From Plasmodium brasilianum (lineage: Eukaryota; Apicomplexa; Aconoidasida; Haemosporida; Plasmodiidae), in assembly GCF_023973825.1 (NCBI RefSeq), contig NC_090117.1, positions 186,001-250,000 of the forward strand: DNA of 64,000 nucleotides, in the 5' to 3' direction. This document shows positions 1 to 12,879 of this stretch, in pieces (position 1 is the stretch's first letter; the number at the start of each line of letters is the position of its first letter). The notes beneath the pieces were generated by a model. The model ran no database searches. It was not told the DNA's origin and saw nothing but the letters and a program-made list of their open reading frames with translations. The translations under genes and the position numbers were made by a program.

Positions 1-3000
1 CCACTGTAAATAAAGTAATCTTCAGCATGCTCTTAATAACATCATATATCTTTCTTACCATTAGGACATTTACCATTTTTTGAAATAAATGAACAGAAAT
101 GTATGCATTAGAATTATATTAATTCTTTTATTAAGCTTATTTTATGCAACGATTTTTTCATATATTATAGTTACCATTTATATAATTCAATATTAATACA
201 AAAATATTTAAACATCCTTATTTAATTTAATCATTTCCTTTTTTTACTATTTATTTATTTTCAATTAATGTCCAATTTTTCCCATTAAATCAAAGATATC
301 ATTTGTATATTTACATGTATATGTGTTGCATATATTTGTTTTAGATAGAACATATTCTCATATACATATCAAAATAAAAATATAAAATACTTATGTAATG
401 TTTTCAAAAACAAAAAGTGTCTTTATTTTCACACAAAAAATATTTAATTTTTTTTTTTTTTAATTTACTTATTATAAATTTATTTTAACCACAATATATT
501 ATTCAACTCATTATTATTAAAATATGAAAGATTAGTGTAATAATGTATATATATGTCAATTATTTCTTATTAATGTTTTTTAATATAACCTGCATCATAA
601 AACATTTATTTAGACTTTTTGAATGATAAACTACGTAATAAAGAATAAAAATTCAAAGATTATACATTTGCAATAAGAATAAAAACAGTAGATATCATAT
701 ATACAATGATACTTTTTTATTATGCGTATTCTTGTTTTAATATACTAGTATATACATCCAGTTTATTTAATTACTATTTAGATCTAGGTGATAATATAGT
801 ACATTGTCAAGTAGTATTATAATTAACCACTATTCACATATTAATGTACATTTTATTTATTATGTTTTTTATAAATATTTCTTGATTTTTTCGTATAATG
901 CGATGTTTTTTTATTATATCTCTATATCATTTTTTCTTTTAATAAGAAATGTTCTTATTATTTAGCATTACACTAAGATTATTAATTAATTTGGATGTTA
1001 GGTGTTGATAATTTATTATTTTCTAATTAACTATTTTAAAATTTTTTGTTATAAATCTTATTAATTATTTTAAGAAGATTTTGCTTATATTTATACATTA
1101 ATTTAATTTTACCAAGGAAAATCATTTTACAGTACGCAATCCTTTGAATAGATATTTTTTAATATGTCTTATACATAACTCATCTATTAAAAATTACATA
1201 TAATAATAAAATATAATTTTTTTTATAATAATAGTAATTACATTTTTGTATTTGTTCTAATACATTTATAAATATTTTTTCACCCTTTCCTGTTTGTTAA
1301 ATTACAAATGAAATTATATTACATTAAGGTTATGCTCAATGTGAACAAGTTGTAAGTTTTATTCATTTCGTAACATTCTTATATATTTTAGCAGATGTAT
1401 ACGATATATTATTACAATTTGTCATATTCATACGAAAACTTTATATTTAAGAAGAAAACATTAATACACATATAATCAGATAATTTAAAAAATTTTAGTC
1501 AACCTCAAGTGTACTACTCAAGATTTTACCATGGGCTATAAAATAAGATGAAATATATATTTTTTTAATATATCATTAATAGAAAAAATGTGAAGGTTTA
1601 TTATTTTTATTAACACATACTTCATTTCTATGTTTTATACATTGTTCTTTTTACGTTAACTTAATTCTTTATATTAAATATCTGGTAAATGTAAATATAA
1701 ATTTATACTCATGTATCACTAAAATTACTCTTTAATGATCTTAAAAATATACATAATTTTAATAGCAATAAATCATATTTAATTACATATTATTCAGTAT
1801 ATATATATAAAGGACATATATCAAAATAGGCTATTGTAATTATCTTGTGTGGTGATATATATTCTTATGATATATTAACTTTCGCTATACATTTGTACCT
1901 ATAAACTTTCTATAACCCAATTTAACAAAATAAGGTATATAATATAAAATGAATATAAAAACATTATACTACATTAACAGAGTGCACCTACTTCAAAAAC
2001 TTTACATTCTGATGCTCGTTATATTAATTGTAAATAAGTATAACTTATAAATAATCTACTACAAATGAAATAAAAAGGAATATAATATTCACCCATATAT
2101 GTAAGTGGTAAATATGTATACGCCATATTTAATTTCTCCATTATTTCTATGATATGCAGTTTCTTTTATCATTTCATAAAAAAAGATATTAAATATAAAT
2201 ATTTATTAAAATGTTTTGAAAATTATTAAGCCGTAAAATAAATTCTTAAGGTAAATAACAAAAACTGGTTCACTTAAAATCTTTATTATATGTTCAAAAT
2301 TTTTATCAATGTAAACATAGATGTAATATTTTAACTGATTGAAGATAAACATAAAAATGAAGCTCCATGTTTATTTTTGTCTAAAAATAGAACCTACTAC
2401 TGTTACATAATATAATAAAAAAAAAAAAATTATCAAGTTAATTAAGAACAATATCATAATTATATTTAAATTTCTTATCACATTTAATATTTAATTTCCT
2501 ATTATAATTTTTCTCAGTAAATTCTCCTTAAAATGTTAGGCAATTTTGTTTTGTTTTTTTAATACACATAAGCATAGTGAGAAAAAAGGAAAATTTTCAG
2601 CAATTTTTCTAAAATTAATGTTCCTTTTTTTTATTTATATACAGAACTTTTATATGATATCTGTTATTTTTTTTATAATTTAATTTTCGAAAAAATATAT
2701 ATAATTCCATATTAATACTGCAAACATGAAGTACTCACTATATATATTCTTGTTATTAATTTCTTATTTTCATTCTATTTTAACTAAATTATCTAAATTA
2801 TAAATTCCAATTTTATAATTACCTAATACAAGTTATATAGAAGTAAAATTCAACGGTAAGATCATTACAGGATAATATTTTTCATGAAGGCACTTCCTAT
2901 TTATACTCTTATAAAGACTATTTCATTATACGATATTATAAATATAAACACTAATTTTATATTATATGTTGTAATTTTTAAGCTTTACAAGTTCTTTCAT

Positions 3001-4316
3001 ATTTATAATTTTAAAGTTTTTCATTAAAATAAATAAAGCTTTTTAATATAAAATCTTCTCGCACGCGCTCATTTCTAAATCTACTTATAACAAAGCTAAG
3101 ATTAAATCAATTATATATATATATTGTTACATCATATATACGTGTACCATTTTTTACATAATTTATAATAATAAATAAATATATATATATATATATATAT
3201 ATATTCATGTTAGTAAGACTTTTCGTTCTAAAGAAGTATCTATATAATTTTAACTTTTTTAACTTTTTTTTAAACGTGTACTTTATTATTATATTATTAC
3301 ATATTTTTCGATATATTTGTACCTGTTTTTTTTTTGGATCATATTTACATTTTTTATAAAAACAAAGCATGATGCGATAAAACCCATAATATTAAAGATA
3401 TTTTTTTATAGATTTTTTATTATTTATTAGATATCTTCCTTTATTTATATTAAATTATATAAAATATCCCCCAACGAATTATATTGAATTATATAATATT
3501 GATAAATATTTTTAAAAAATATATATAATAAAACTATAATATTTTAAATTCTATAATATATAAAAAAAATTTCCCTGGTTAAATAATTAATTATTATTAA
3601 TAAAACTTTCACTAGGTTTTTTACCTTAAAAAATGCAGTATTTGTAATATATATTAATATACATGCATATTAAAATAATAAAATTGTAAAATTATTTTGT
3701 TCTTGTATAATTTTTGTTTTTTTTGTAATTTTTATCCCTAAAAAATAATGTAAAATTTTACTTATATATATGATAAAAACGTCAAATAATTTTTAAAAAT
3801 TTATATTATATTAATTTAAAAAAAAATATATCTAAAACAAATATATATATATAAACAATTTTCCTATTTTTTACGTACTAAAATTAAATAAAGTACAATA
3901 TAATATTTAACATATTTTATTGAAAATGTAAATTATAAGAAAACCCTCCTTGTTTACCTATTTATTAAATTATTATATTAATAAAAAAATATATATTTAT
4001 ATCATAATTTTGTGACAATAAAGAATTATTTACAAAGCATTCTTAATTTTTTAAAATTATATTATATAATCTATAATTTTTAATATTTATTTAGGGTTAT
4101 TTTGTAAGAAAATATATTTTAATTAATTGTTTATTTCTTTATTAAAAAGAAAAATATATATTACGCTTAAACCCAATTTTAATAAAAAAAATGAATTAAA
4201 AAAAAATATGTAATATATATATAGTATTGAAAATACTAAGAATAATCATAATAAAGATAAAAATCTTATTATTATACAATAAAAATTTACCCTAGAACTT
4301 TTAACAATTTTTCAAA
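1..4316. other. AT-rich non-coding stretch before the first gene
   Basis: No supportable gene on either strand. The stretch is very AT-rich, with short poly-A/T runs and (TA)n tracts, the clearest a TA run at about 3,178-3,203. Open frames here, such as one on the minus strand at 3,107-3,370, are rich in Lys, Ile and Tyr and run through these microsatellites, so they look like chance frames. No telomere-type repeat array is present; a single TTAGGG-like string near 4,092 is isolated. Confidence 0.6.
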
Positions 4317-5472
4317 ATGAAGAAAAACAATAATAATAACACATTTGCCAGTTATTGCAAAGTCTTTATTTCCACCCTTTTAATATGGACATTACAACAT
4401 AAGGTATAGTGTCAAAATTTTTAATTTTAAGGAATTTCAATGTATTTTTGTGTATTTGTTATTTTGTATCTTTATTTTAAAAATGAAAATTTTATTACAA
4501 TGTTGAAATAAAAATATAATATATTATATTTATATATTTATATTCGTTTTTCTAATCACTGAATATTTAACTTAATTATTTCTATTTTAGAATAACTATG
4601 AAGAATCATTTGGAAAATATGCCATTCACAACAACTTATTGAGTGTAAGAAATAGTAGATTATTAAAAGGACAAACAAAAATATATGCGAACAATCCACA
4701 GCAAGAAGCTTTATTTTTAAAAGAAGAATCAATGAATTCATTAAGTGATGAAGATATTGTCTTAAAAAACAGAATAAATAATTTAATTAATAACAGCTCA
4801 TTTAAAAGTGGATATGATTCATTAATGCTAGATAACTCTTCCCAGAAACAATTTAATGAAATTATGAAAAAAGAAAATTCAAAAAAAAACGATGATGGAA
4901 TAAAAGATTTAAACCTTAACGAATTTTATGAATCAATAGAAAGTATTAATGATTTAAAAAAAAATAACAAAAAAAATAAAAAAGTATCACATGTAGCAAA
5001 AAATAAAAATAACGATGATGTAAATGGATCAGAAGCTCTTCAAAAAATGGTTCAACAAGCTCTTCAACAGGAAAAACCTAAAAAAGGGTTTATGAAAACG
5101 TTATATGACTTAGACAAAAAATTTGAAGTTGAAATGTTACGTGCAATGAAAAATAATACATCAAATACAGGTTTTCATGAATGTAGATTTAAAACTGGGT
5201 ACGAAAAATTTTTAGTTGCTTTGAACAGAGCTAAAATATTTATACCACCAACTGTAAACATGATAATTTTGATGGGCATGATGACAGTAGTTACAAAAGT
5301 TGGACCAATTTTTGGTTTTTTCGCTTTTACACTTGCTGCAATGATGATATACTATATATACAAATTTTGTAAGATGAAGAAGGTGCATAGAGATTACAAA
5401 TTAATGAACATAAGCAAAAACAGTAAAGCAAAAGCATTAAAACAAAAACTTCACCGAAAAAAAAATATATAA
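4317..5472 (+). CDS. Plasmodium exported protein, Pv-fam-d-like, two exons, intact
   Basis: Two-exon gene. Exon 1 (4,317-4,403) encodes 29 residues starting MKKNNNNN, with a hydrophobic core ending in LLIWTLQHK. The intron (4,404-4,590) starts GTATAG and ends TTTTAG. Exon 2 (4,591-5,472) has 293 codons, giving about 322 residues. A PEXEL-like RLLKG lies at residue 52; position five is Gly rather than the usual Glu/Gln/Asp. The middle is hydrophilic and Asn/Lys/Asp-rich. Near the C-terminus come DKKFEVEMLRAM and then a long hydrophobic stretch (about 245-288, probably two membrane passes), followed by a basic tail. The layout resembles P. vivax Pv-fam-d and related exported proteins, from memory of the family. 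Export to the host red cell is inferred; molecular function is unknown. The frame is unbroken and both splice sites are good. It has no close neighbour on either side. Confidence 0.8.
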
Positions 5473-8400
5473 AAATTTATTATTATTGGCACAAATGATT
5501 AAAGTTTTTGTTTTAATTTAAATGTACTTCAAATTTTAAATAATTCAAGAGCAAAAATATATATAAATATGCATATATATATATGTGCACATACATATAT
5601 ACTGACATATATTTAATAACGAATTCATTTTTCTTTCTTCTTCGTTCTCTATTTTAATTAATTACTTAATATTTTATTTTTTTTTTTACTATTAATGTTC
5701 GATTTATATTTTAACTGTTAATTTGAACTCGGTTATGATATTTTATTTAGGTAAAGAGAAAACTCAATTTTTTTATCGAAATTTTACTTACACTTTTTTC
5801 CTTTTTAATTTTTTTGTGTTTTCCAGTACATATGATAGCTGTACTAATGTATGTGTATACTGATTTAATACGTGCAAAAGCAATGTTTTGTGTAATTATA
5901 ACTATAAAACAATTCATTTTCATCATAAATTTTAATTATTCATTTTGTTCTTACTATAGAAGAACATTTTTAAACAATAAATTTCGATTTATCTTTATTT
6001 TTGATAAATGGTATTTAATAAGTATTATTATAAAATTAGTAAAAACAAAACATTGCTTTTCCATTTCATTTTATTTTTTCTTAATTAACATGAGCATTTT
6101 TATTAAAGACATATATCATTAACTATAATTATATATACTTAAAAAAATATAGATTAACAGTCTTTTATTATTATTGAATTCATTTATGAAAAGGTGCTAG
6201 TTTAAAAGAAATAGAATCCCGTAAAAATTATACGATTTTATAAATATAAAATATTTTTTCACTGGGAAAATTGCGTTATGTTAACTTGATGGTACCATTC
6301 GTTCTGAAATTTTTCTTTTTGTTCATTTTTAATGATTAATATTACATAATTTGCTTCATACATTTTTTATGGCATAACAACACTAAATATATCCTCTTTA
6401 TTTTTTTTACTAAAAATATTTACTCTCACAAATTTTGTATAATAAATAATTATCCTCATTCACCTCTAACGGATTATAGTTAATATTAATGTCACTTTTT
6501 TCTAAACATTACACAAATAAACTGATGTTTACATTTCTACATTTTATTGCCGTAAAAATTTGTATTTTTACCCAATAATTTATTATATATTATTTTTATT
6601 ATTACCCCTCATATGAATGTAACAGTTTACATTTCTTCTCCCTTCTGTTATGGGACTTTTATGTTTCTAAGTATATAATTTAACTGTTCTTTGCTTTTCC
6701 AAATTTTATCAAAACCATATATTTTTTATAAATGGATTTCATTTTTCACACATGTTTAATTGGTTTTACACTCTTAAATTTTTTTTTAAAAAAAAAAATT
6801 CTTATTTTAACTCTTTTTTCCAAAATATTACCAATGTAAAAAAATATTATTTTGTTATGTGTTTTGAACTAAAGTAATCAACTCCTTTATTGTTAAATGT
6901 TGTATAACTCATTCTGCAAAGGCTTTGATACCTATGCCCTGATGACAATTTTTAGATTATGTTCTTCCTCATTTGAGGAGATTCTTATTAATTGATATTA
7001 TTATCATTATCAATATCCATTTTATTTTCTATTTTATGACTATATATAAAAAATATATTTTCTTAAATAGAACTTTAAGGGTTACAAAAGTTATAAACTA
7101 TATCTAATTCTTCATATGATACGTCTTCAATTCCCTTACTTTGCATGTTTAAATAATAATTAATATATTATTATAATTCACAGATTTATTTATTTTAGTA
7201 GTTCATATTTTAATATTAAAATTATTGGTTTCTTTTCTTATTGATTTATTTATTATATTAGTATATGAAATTTTGTGACAATTTTTTACTATAAACTATA
7301 ATTTACTCATTTAACCTTAACCATAATATTTCGCCTACAACTCCGTAATATAAATATATTCTGTAGACTTTATATGAATTTATTATTATGGAATACTATA
7401 TTAATTTTTGAGATGTTATTTTTCCTTAATATAATACCTAAGTATTTATATATTTTTAAATTACTATTAATATAATATTTATTTCTAACTTTAATCAATA
7501 TAATATACCATTACACGTAATTTAAATATAAACATAAAAATTAAATTTATCTCTTAAACCTAATTAACATATTCCGTATTAGTAGAATTATTCCTAATTA
7601 ATTATATTAAATATATCTATTAAATGAAACGATTAAGATAACATAATTTTAAAAAAATCTATAATGTTATTTCTCAAAAAAGCACTAATCACACAGTCTT
7701 TTTAGCACCATAGTTTAAAGATTAAAAATATCAAAAGAAATATATATATCTATAAATAATTTCTCAAAACATATTTTCTTAAAAAATTCCTTATATTTTC
7801 ATTTAATTAGATATTAAGTAAAAGTTTCAGAATGAACATATTTGAATACATGTTGTATATTTTTATATGCCCTTATTTAAGCATACATAATATTTTATTT
7901 TCCAAATATATAAACTAAAAAGTTTTCACTATACACTTATTATTGGTGCTACAGTGAAGCGAGAAAGTAGTACCTAAAATAGATAAATAAACTTAATATT
8001 GTATATTTCTTTCGAAATGACTGCTTACCCTTATAATTTACTTTTTACAATCCATAATAAAATTTACACAAATGTAAGCATATTTCCTAAAACAAACTAA
8101 AATTATACTAAAAAAAAAAAAAAATAAATAATATTTAGCATGCTCCTATTCCTTTAAAAAAAATATATTCATTCTATTATGTAATTTTTAAATCAGTCAA
8201 TATTAAATGCTGTTGATTCTTGTCATAATTTTTTTTCTTTTTACCTTAAAACGGGAAACAAACTACATTGCCTAACATAAATGATAAAAACAAAAAGAAT
8301 AATTCTAAATATTTTATTAAGCCACGTAAAATATTTCCTAAAGAATATCTTTAATTCTTTTTATTTGGTATTTAAAAGTTCCTGGTTTATGTTAATATAA

Positions 8401-8975
8401 TATATTTTTTTATATTATTATTTCAATTTTTTTTTAATGCTTAATAGTTTAATACATTACAATACACGTATTTTTAATTTTTTTTATTAAATTTTTATTT
8501 TTTTCACTAAAAATATGAGAATTTAATGTGGAATTAAGTAATTAACAAACTTTAAAATTATGAAGGATTTCATTAGTTACAAATACATATTTCAAAAATG
8601 TTTCAAAATCCGTTGGGGGCATTAAGAAAAAAATTAACAAAAAAATATTCATATTGCTTCTATTAGTATTAATTCTTGTATCACAAGAAATAATTAAGAT
8701 TTCCCAGTACATATTTCATTTTATGTGCTTTCTTTTCACCTTTTTATTATTTTTTGTAAGCTAAATTTTACTTAATAAAAAAATATGCATATATATTTAA
8801 TAATTAATTTTTTTTATAAAATAAAATTCTCGATAAAAAAAATTTATTAAACATAGAATCATTCCCAAGTTACAGAAACTACAGAAATTTAGCTCTAATA
8901 AACTTTTACAAAATGCTAGAATATAAATGATTTTTTATAGAATTTTTTTTTCAACTAGATATATATTCAGAATCG
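5473..8975. other. AT-rich intergenic region
   Basis: No convincing gene. A 102-codon plus-strand frame at 5,814-6,122 is mostly Phe/Ile/Tyr/Lys with no signal, splice pattern or motif and is treated as chance. The rest is A/T runs and short TA tracts. Confidence 0.55.
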
Positions 8976-9653
8976 ATGAGTTATATTATTTATGATACTA
9001 AAATGACTGATAAATGTTACAGGTTCGAAGTATCAAAAATATGTCGTATATCGTATACATATCAAAATAAAGATCATCCACATTGTTCTTACATTAGCTC
9101 TAATAATATTAATCGAAATTTATATTCTTCTGCTAATGAAGAGTATAATATTGATAGTATTGATAATATTGAAATTTCTTCCTTTGCATAATAACCATAT
9201 GCTTATAACAATTCAGAATATGCGGAATTAATATATAAAATTAAAATGATAGAAATAATAAATTAAGTTCTTATATAGACGCTTATAATAAGTCTATATT
9301 TTTCCAGTATATGAATACTGTTCACATAAAAATATTTATTGATATTTAATGATATAAAATTAGGTTGTATTGCACGTTAGAAAATATGTATTCCTTTCAA
9401 AAACATAGTAAATAGACGATTAGTGAAAGATTACAGGATCGTGTTAAAAGAATTATTCAATTATAATATATATTTTTACGATAAATTTTACTTTACATAT
9501 GCTCATGGGTCTTATGTGCACGTCAAGTTTATTCAATTTATAAGAGAAGTCGCAGCCTCTTCGGGTGGCCTTATATGTGATTTGGATAATAAAGAAAAAA
9601 AATATTTAAATGATAATATAAAAAATGTTCTTGTAAACATATATGTAATATAA
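8976..9653 (+). pseudogene. Possible decayed protein-coding relic, family unknown
   Basis: Two short open frames (8,976-9,191 and 9,423-9,653) lie close together. Their amino-acid makeup is more balanced than the surrounding chance frames. The first contains several Cys and His residues (DKCYRFEVSKICR, DHPHCSYI) and an acidic Asn-rich end. Just past its stop another frame reads YAYNNSEYAELIYKIKM. The second contains FIREVAASSGGLICDLDNKE. Together they look like pieces of one former gene broken by stops and shifts, but I cannot assign a family; PIR and STP1 were considered without a convincing match. No start exon or splice sites were identified. It lies about 600 bases beyond the 3' end of the fam-l gene, on the opposite strand. 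Confidence 0.3.
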
Positions 9654-9697
9654 GTGATATATGAAAGGATTATAGTTGGATGGCTATAGCAATATGA

Positions 9698-9699
<2 letters not shown>

Positions 9700-9731
<32 letters not shown>
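9700..9731. repeat. (TA)n microsatellite
   Basis: An uninterrupted run of about 16 TA units between the relic at 9.0-9.7 kb and the fam-l gene. Confidence 0.85.
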
Positions 9732-9734
<3 letters not shown>

Positions 9735-10269
9735 TGTAAAAAAAACATATCAACTTCGATACATTAAATACAAAACAAGAGGAATTAATTTTTAATATAA
9801 AACTAATAGTGCATTTTTTATTTTATAAAATAAACAATTAGTCTATATTGGAACAAGTTAAAATGCAGAAGTACCATATTTCTTATTTAAGATGTAGATT
9901 AAAACACAACTTCTATAAGATTATATTAATCGTCCTATCATATATTAAATTTAACGTAAGAATATATATTTTTCATAAGAATATAATTATATAAGTATAT
10001 ATGTATATATATAAATCCATAATATTTAGTTTAGCTGACACAATAAGCTAAAACACAAAAAGAAAAACATTATAGTATTCATATGTACAAAAAAATTAAG
10101 AACATATTTTTTTACATCTTCATATCAAAAATGATACATATATGTAGATTCATTTATATAATTTAAGCAGTTATTGGTATGTTTAATACGTTTATAATTA
10201 AATATATTACAGACATTCCTTTATATTCAAGATTTTTTATAGAAAGCAACATAATCCTTATCAATTAAT
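9732..10269. other. Intergenic spacer, 3' side of fam-l
   Basis: AT-rich spacer downstream of the minus-strand fam-l gene. No feature is visible beyond short TA tracts. Confidence 0.6.
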
Positions 10270-11208
10270 TTATCTTTCCCCAAACTTAATTTTATCATAT
10301 TTTTTAATTTTTTTATGATAATAAACAAACGCTGATATAAGTGTGACACCTAATATAAAGAAAGGAATAACATATATTAAAATAACATATAAACCATCTA
10401 ATATTTTATCCTTGCTCTCAAATAAAGCTTTCCATAACCATTCTGAAGAATCCCATATAGCTTCTAACGATGTCTTGAACTGCGTAAAAAGAGAGCATGA
10501 TTTTAAAACACTGAACAAATTATTATTTATGATCTTATCCAAGGACAAATTTACTATTGACGGTATTGATACCAACAAGAACAATATCAAAGGTGAAGCA
10601 ATCCGTAGTCCGTATTTTTTACGTATTATTTTTTTGTATGCCTTATTACTAATTCCTTTGTTGTTTTTAAGGAAATTCACATAATCAAGTTGTTTAAATA
10701 TTTTTTTTTCCAAATGAGAATATTTTTTTATTTTAAATATACAAGATTTATTTTTCAGTGGTTGTTTATTCTCTCCTTTATTCATTAATGAACTTCCACT
10801 TGATTGTTTGCTTTTTGTATTGGTCCCTTTTTCATTATTAGTTATATCTTTTCTTTCGTTTACTCCATTCTTTGGTATCTCTTCTTTTAATATTAAAAAG
10901 TATGAATCCTTATGCTTTTTACATTTAGCTAATAATCTATAAATTCTTAAGTATGTTTTTCCATGAAGACTGTATTGCTCAATCAAAGATTTACTTAATT
11001 CCCACTATACAAAAAGTAAATAATTATAAAAAATATAACATCATTATAAAAAAGATTATTATTAAAAATATAAAATTTTAAATATGAATATTGGAATTAA
11101 CCTTTAATAATATTATCGTACCAAATTACTGTTAAAATAACATTTCCAAGATAAAAAGATAAACGTAGAAATTATAATGAAAAACAGTAACTTAATTATC
11201 TGTACCAT
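10270..11208 (-). CDS. fam-l protein, two exons, intact
   Basis: Two-exon gene. Exon 1 (11,122-11,208) encodes 29 residues starting MVQIIKLLFFIII with an FLSW segment, a hydrophobic signal. The intron (11,005-11,121, 117 bases) has GT/AG ends. Exon 2 (10,270-11,004) gives 244 residues, total about 273, the usual size for the family. The PEXEL-like RLLAK is at residue 52 (10,924-10,938); Lys in place of Glu/Gln/Asp is the common fam-l form as I remember it. Other familiar blocks are LKEEIPKNGVN, KKYSHLEKKIFK and DYVNFLKNN. Two membrane segments lie at about 164-183 and 234-258, and the end is YYHKKIKKYDKIKF. Fam-l proteins are a large P. malariae subtelomeric family, probably on or exported from the infected red cell, of unknown function. 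They often sit next to a fam-m gene, but none is seen here. The frame is unbroken. Confidence 0.87.
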
Positions 11209-12879
11209 GATATTAATTTTTAATATGGTAACATATTAAGGAAAAAATTTACAATAATGTAATATTCTTTTAATGATTATACATACTATATTTTTCTTTT
11301 TAATTAACTTTTATATTTTATCATAAAAACATAATAAAATGTATATAAATATGATGCATTTTTCAACACAGCCAAAGAAAAATAACTTTAAAAATATTTT
11401 TTTAAAATTATAATATTAAGGATATTTATAAAAAAAATTACATTAATTAAAATAATAAAATTAAATTTATTCACAATACTCGTAATACATATTTCAGGAA
11501 TATAATATATTAAAATTATATAATAATAATTTTATGAATCCTTCTTAAAAAGAAATAAAAAAAAATATATTATTTTTTAATATTTCAAAATAAATATTAT
11601 AACTTGATTATATAGTGTATAGAATATAGATATAGAGAATATATAACATATAGAATATGGATAGTTCACCGTTCTCTATGTTAAGTGAATTATTACTAAT
11701 TTAGTGATCTTCTCTTTTCAGTGTTTCTAGTTTCACCTGTACCCTATATTGGAAAAGCTTGTTATTATTGTTAAACTATATTAAATATTATGACAATATA
11801 ATAATAGTAATATAAAAAGAAAAAAGCTTTGTATTTTACAACCTTCTGCTATATTTACTGCTACAAGTGCATTATTTATTGTCCATAAGATACTTAAAAA
11901 ATAAAATGTGTAATATACTGTTGATGTATGAAGAAATACGTATTTTAAAAGTAAAAAAACTTAACTTTCATTTTTGTATTCCAATATCTGAAGATTTTCC
12001 TTATAAATTATGTTTAACATATACCAATACATTATATATAAAGCTCTAAAATTCATCTACTAAATTTTTTTTTCTTTATTTCCATTAAATATATATATTT
12101 AGAAATAATATTAACATAATATTAAAAAAAAAAAAAGCGCAGTACATATATAAATTATAATATCACACAGTAACATTTGTATTACTTACTAATGTTATTA
12201 TATGAAATTTTTTATTGTTCTTTATTTAGTTTTTCCTTTATTAAGGAAATATGTATTTTTTATAAAAATATATACTACACTATGAATTATGTCAAAATAA
12301 AATTATGATATGCCCGCAAATGTAATACATCCTTTTAAGGTAAAAGATATTAACAAATATGTACAATAAGTGTTAATATATTTAATTACCTTGATAATTC
12401 ACAAATAAATTATTATGTATTTGATAATTATATAATTTCTTCTAATTGATATATATTAAATTTAAAATATAATCATTGATAATTTTAAAGATATAAATTT
12501 GAATATTACATTCATATGATCATATACAAATACTTATAGTAATAATGTAGTGTCATTACGCGAAATATTGAATTAGTTGTTAACTATTATTCTTAATTTT
12601 ATATATAAACAATTTATCCTAAAAAAAGTGAGACTAAAGTACATAAAAATAAATAATTAAATAACTGCTAATAATTCTTTAGAATCTAAGAATATTGTCA
12701 GACACAAATATTCATAATATCTCCTTAATCATCCAAAATTTATAACAATAATAAAATGCGTTGAACGCAAACATTAAGCATTACAGTGTATTGGGTAATT
12801 ATCTAATTCAGAAAAAGGAACAAATTTAAAAATAATAGGGTGAAAATGTTCGAGAAAGACATAAAATAAAGTTACATTG
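11209..12879. other. Intergenic region, 5' side of fam-l
   Basis: AT-rich and without a supportable gene. The 60-codon frame at 11,867-12,049 has no signal or splice context. The first several hundred bases should hold the fam-l promoter, but no defined motif can be recognised. Confidence 0.5.

Noticed and set aside
2725..2802. Signal-like short frame MKYSLYIFLLLIS.. in the first gap
   Set aside because: It resembles a signal exon, but no donor site, second exon or export motif follows; at this AT content hydrophobic frames are common.
4085..4105. TTAGGG-like word as a possible telomere or telomere-associated repeat
   Set aside because: A single occurrence, not an array; Plasmodium telomeres are tandem GGGTTYA repeats, which are absent.
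5814..6122. 102-codon plus-strand frame
   Set aside because: Composition is almost all Ile, Phe, Tyr, Lys and Ser; there is no motif or exon structure, and no similarity to the families in the window.
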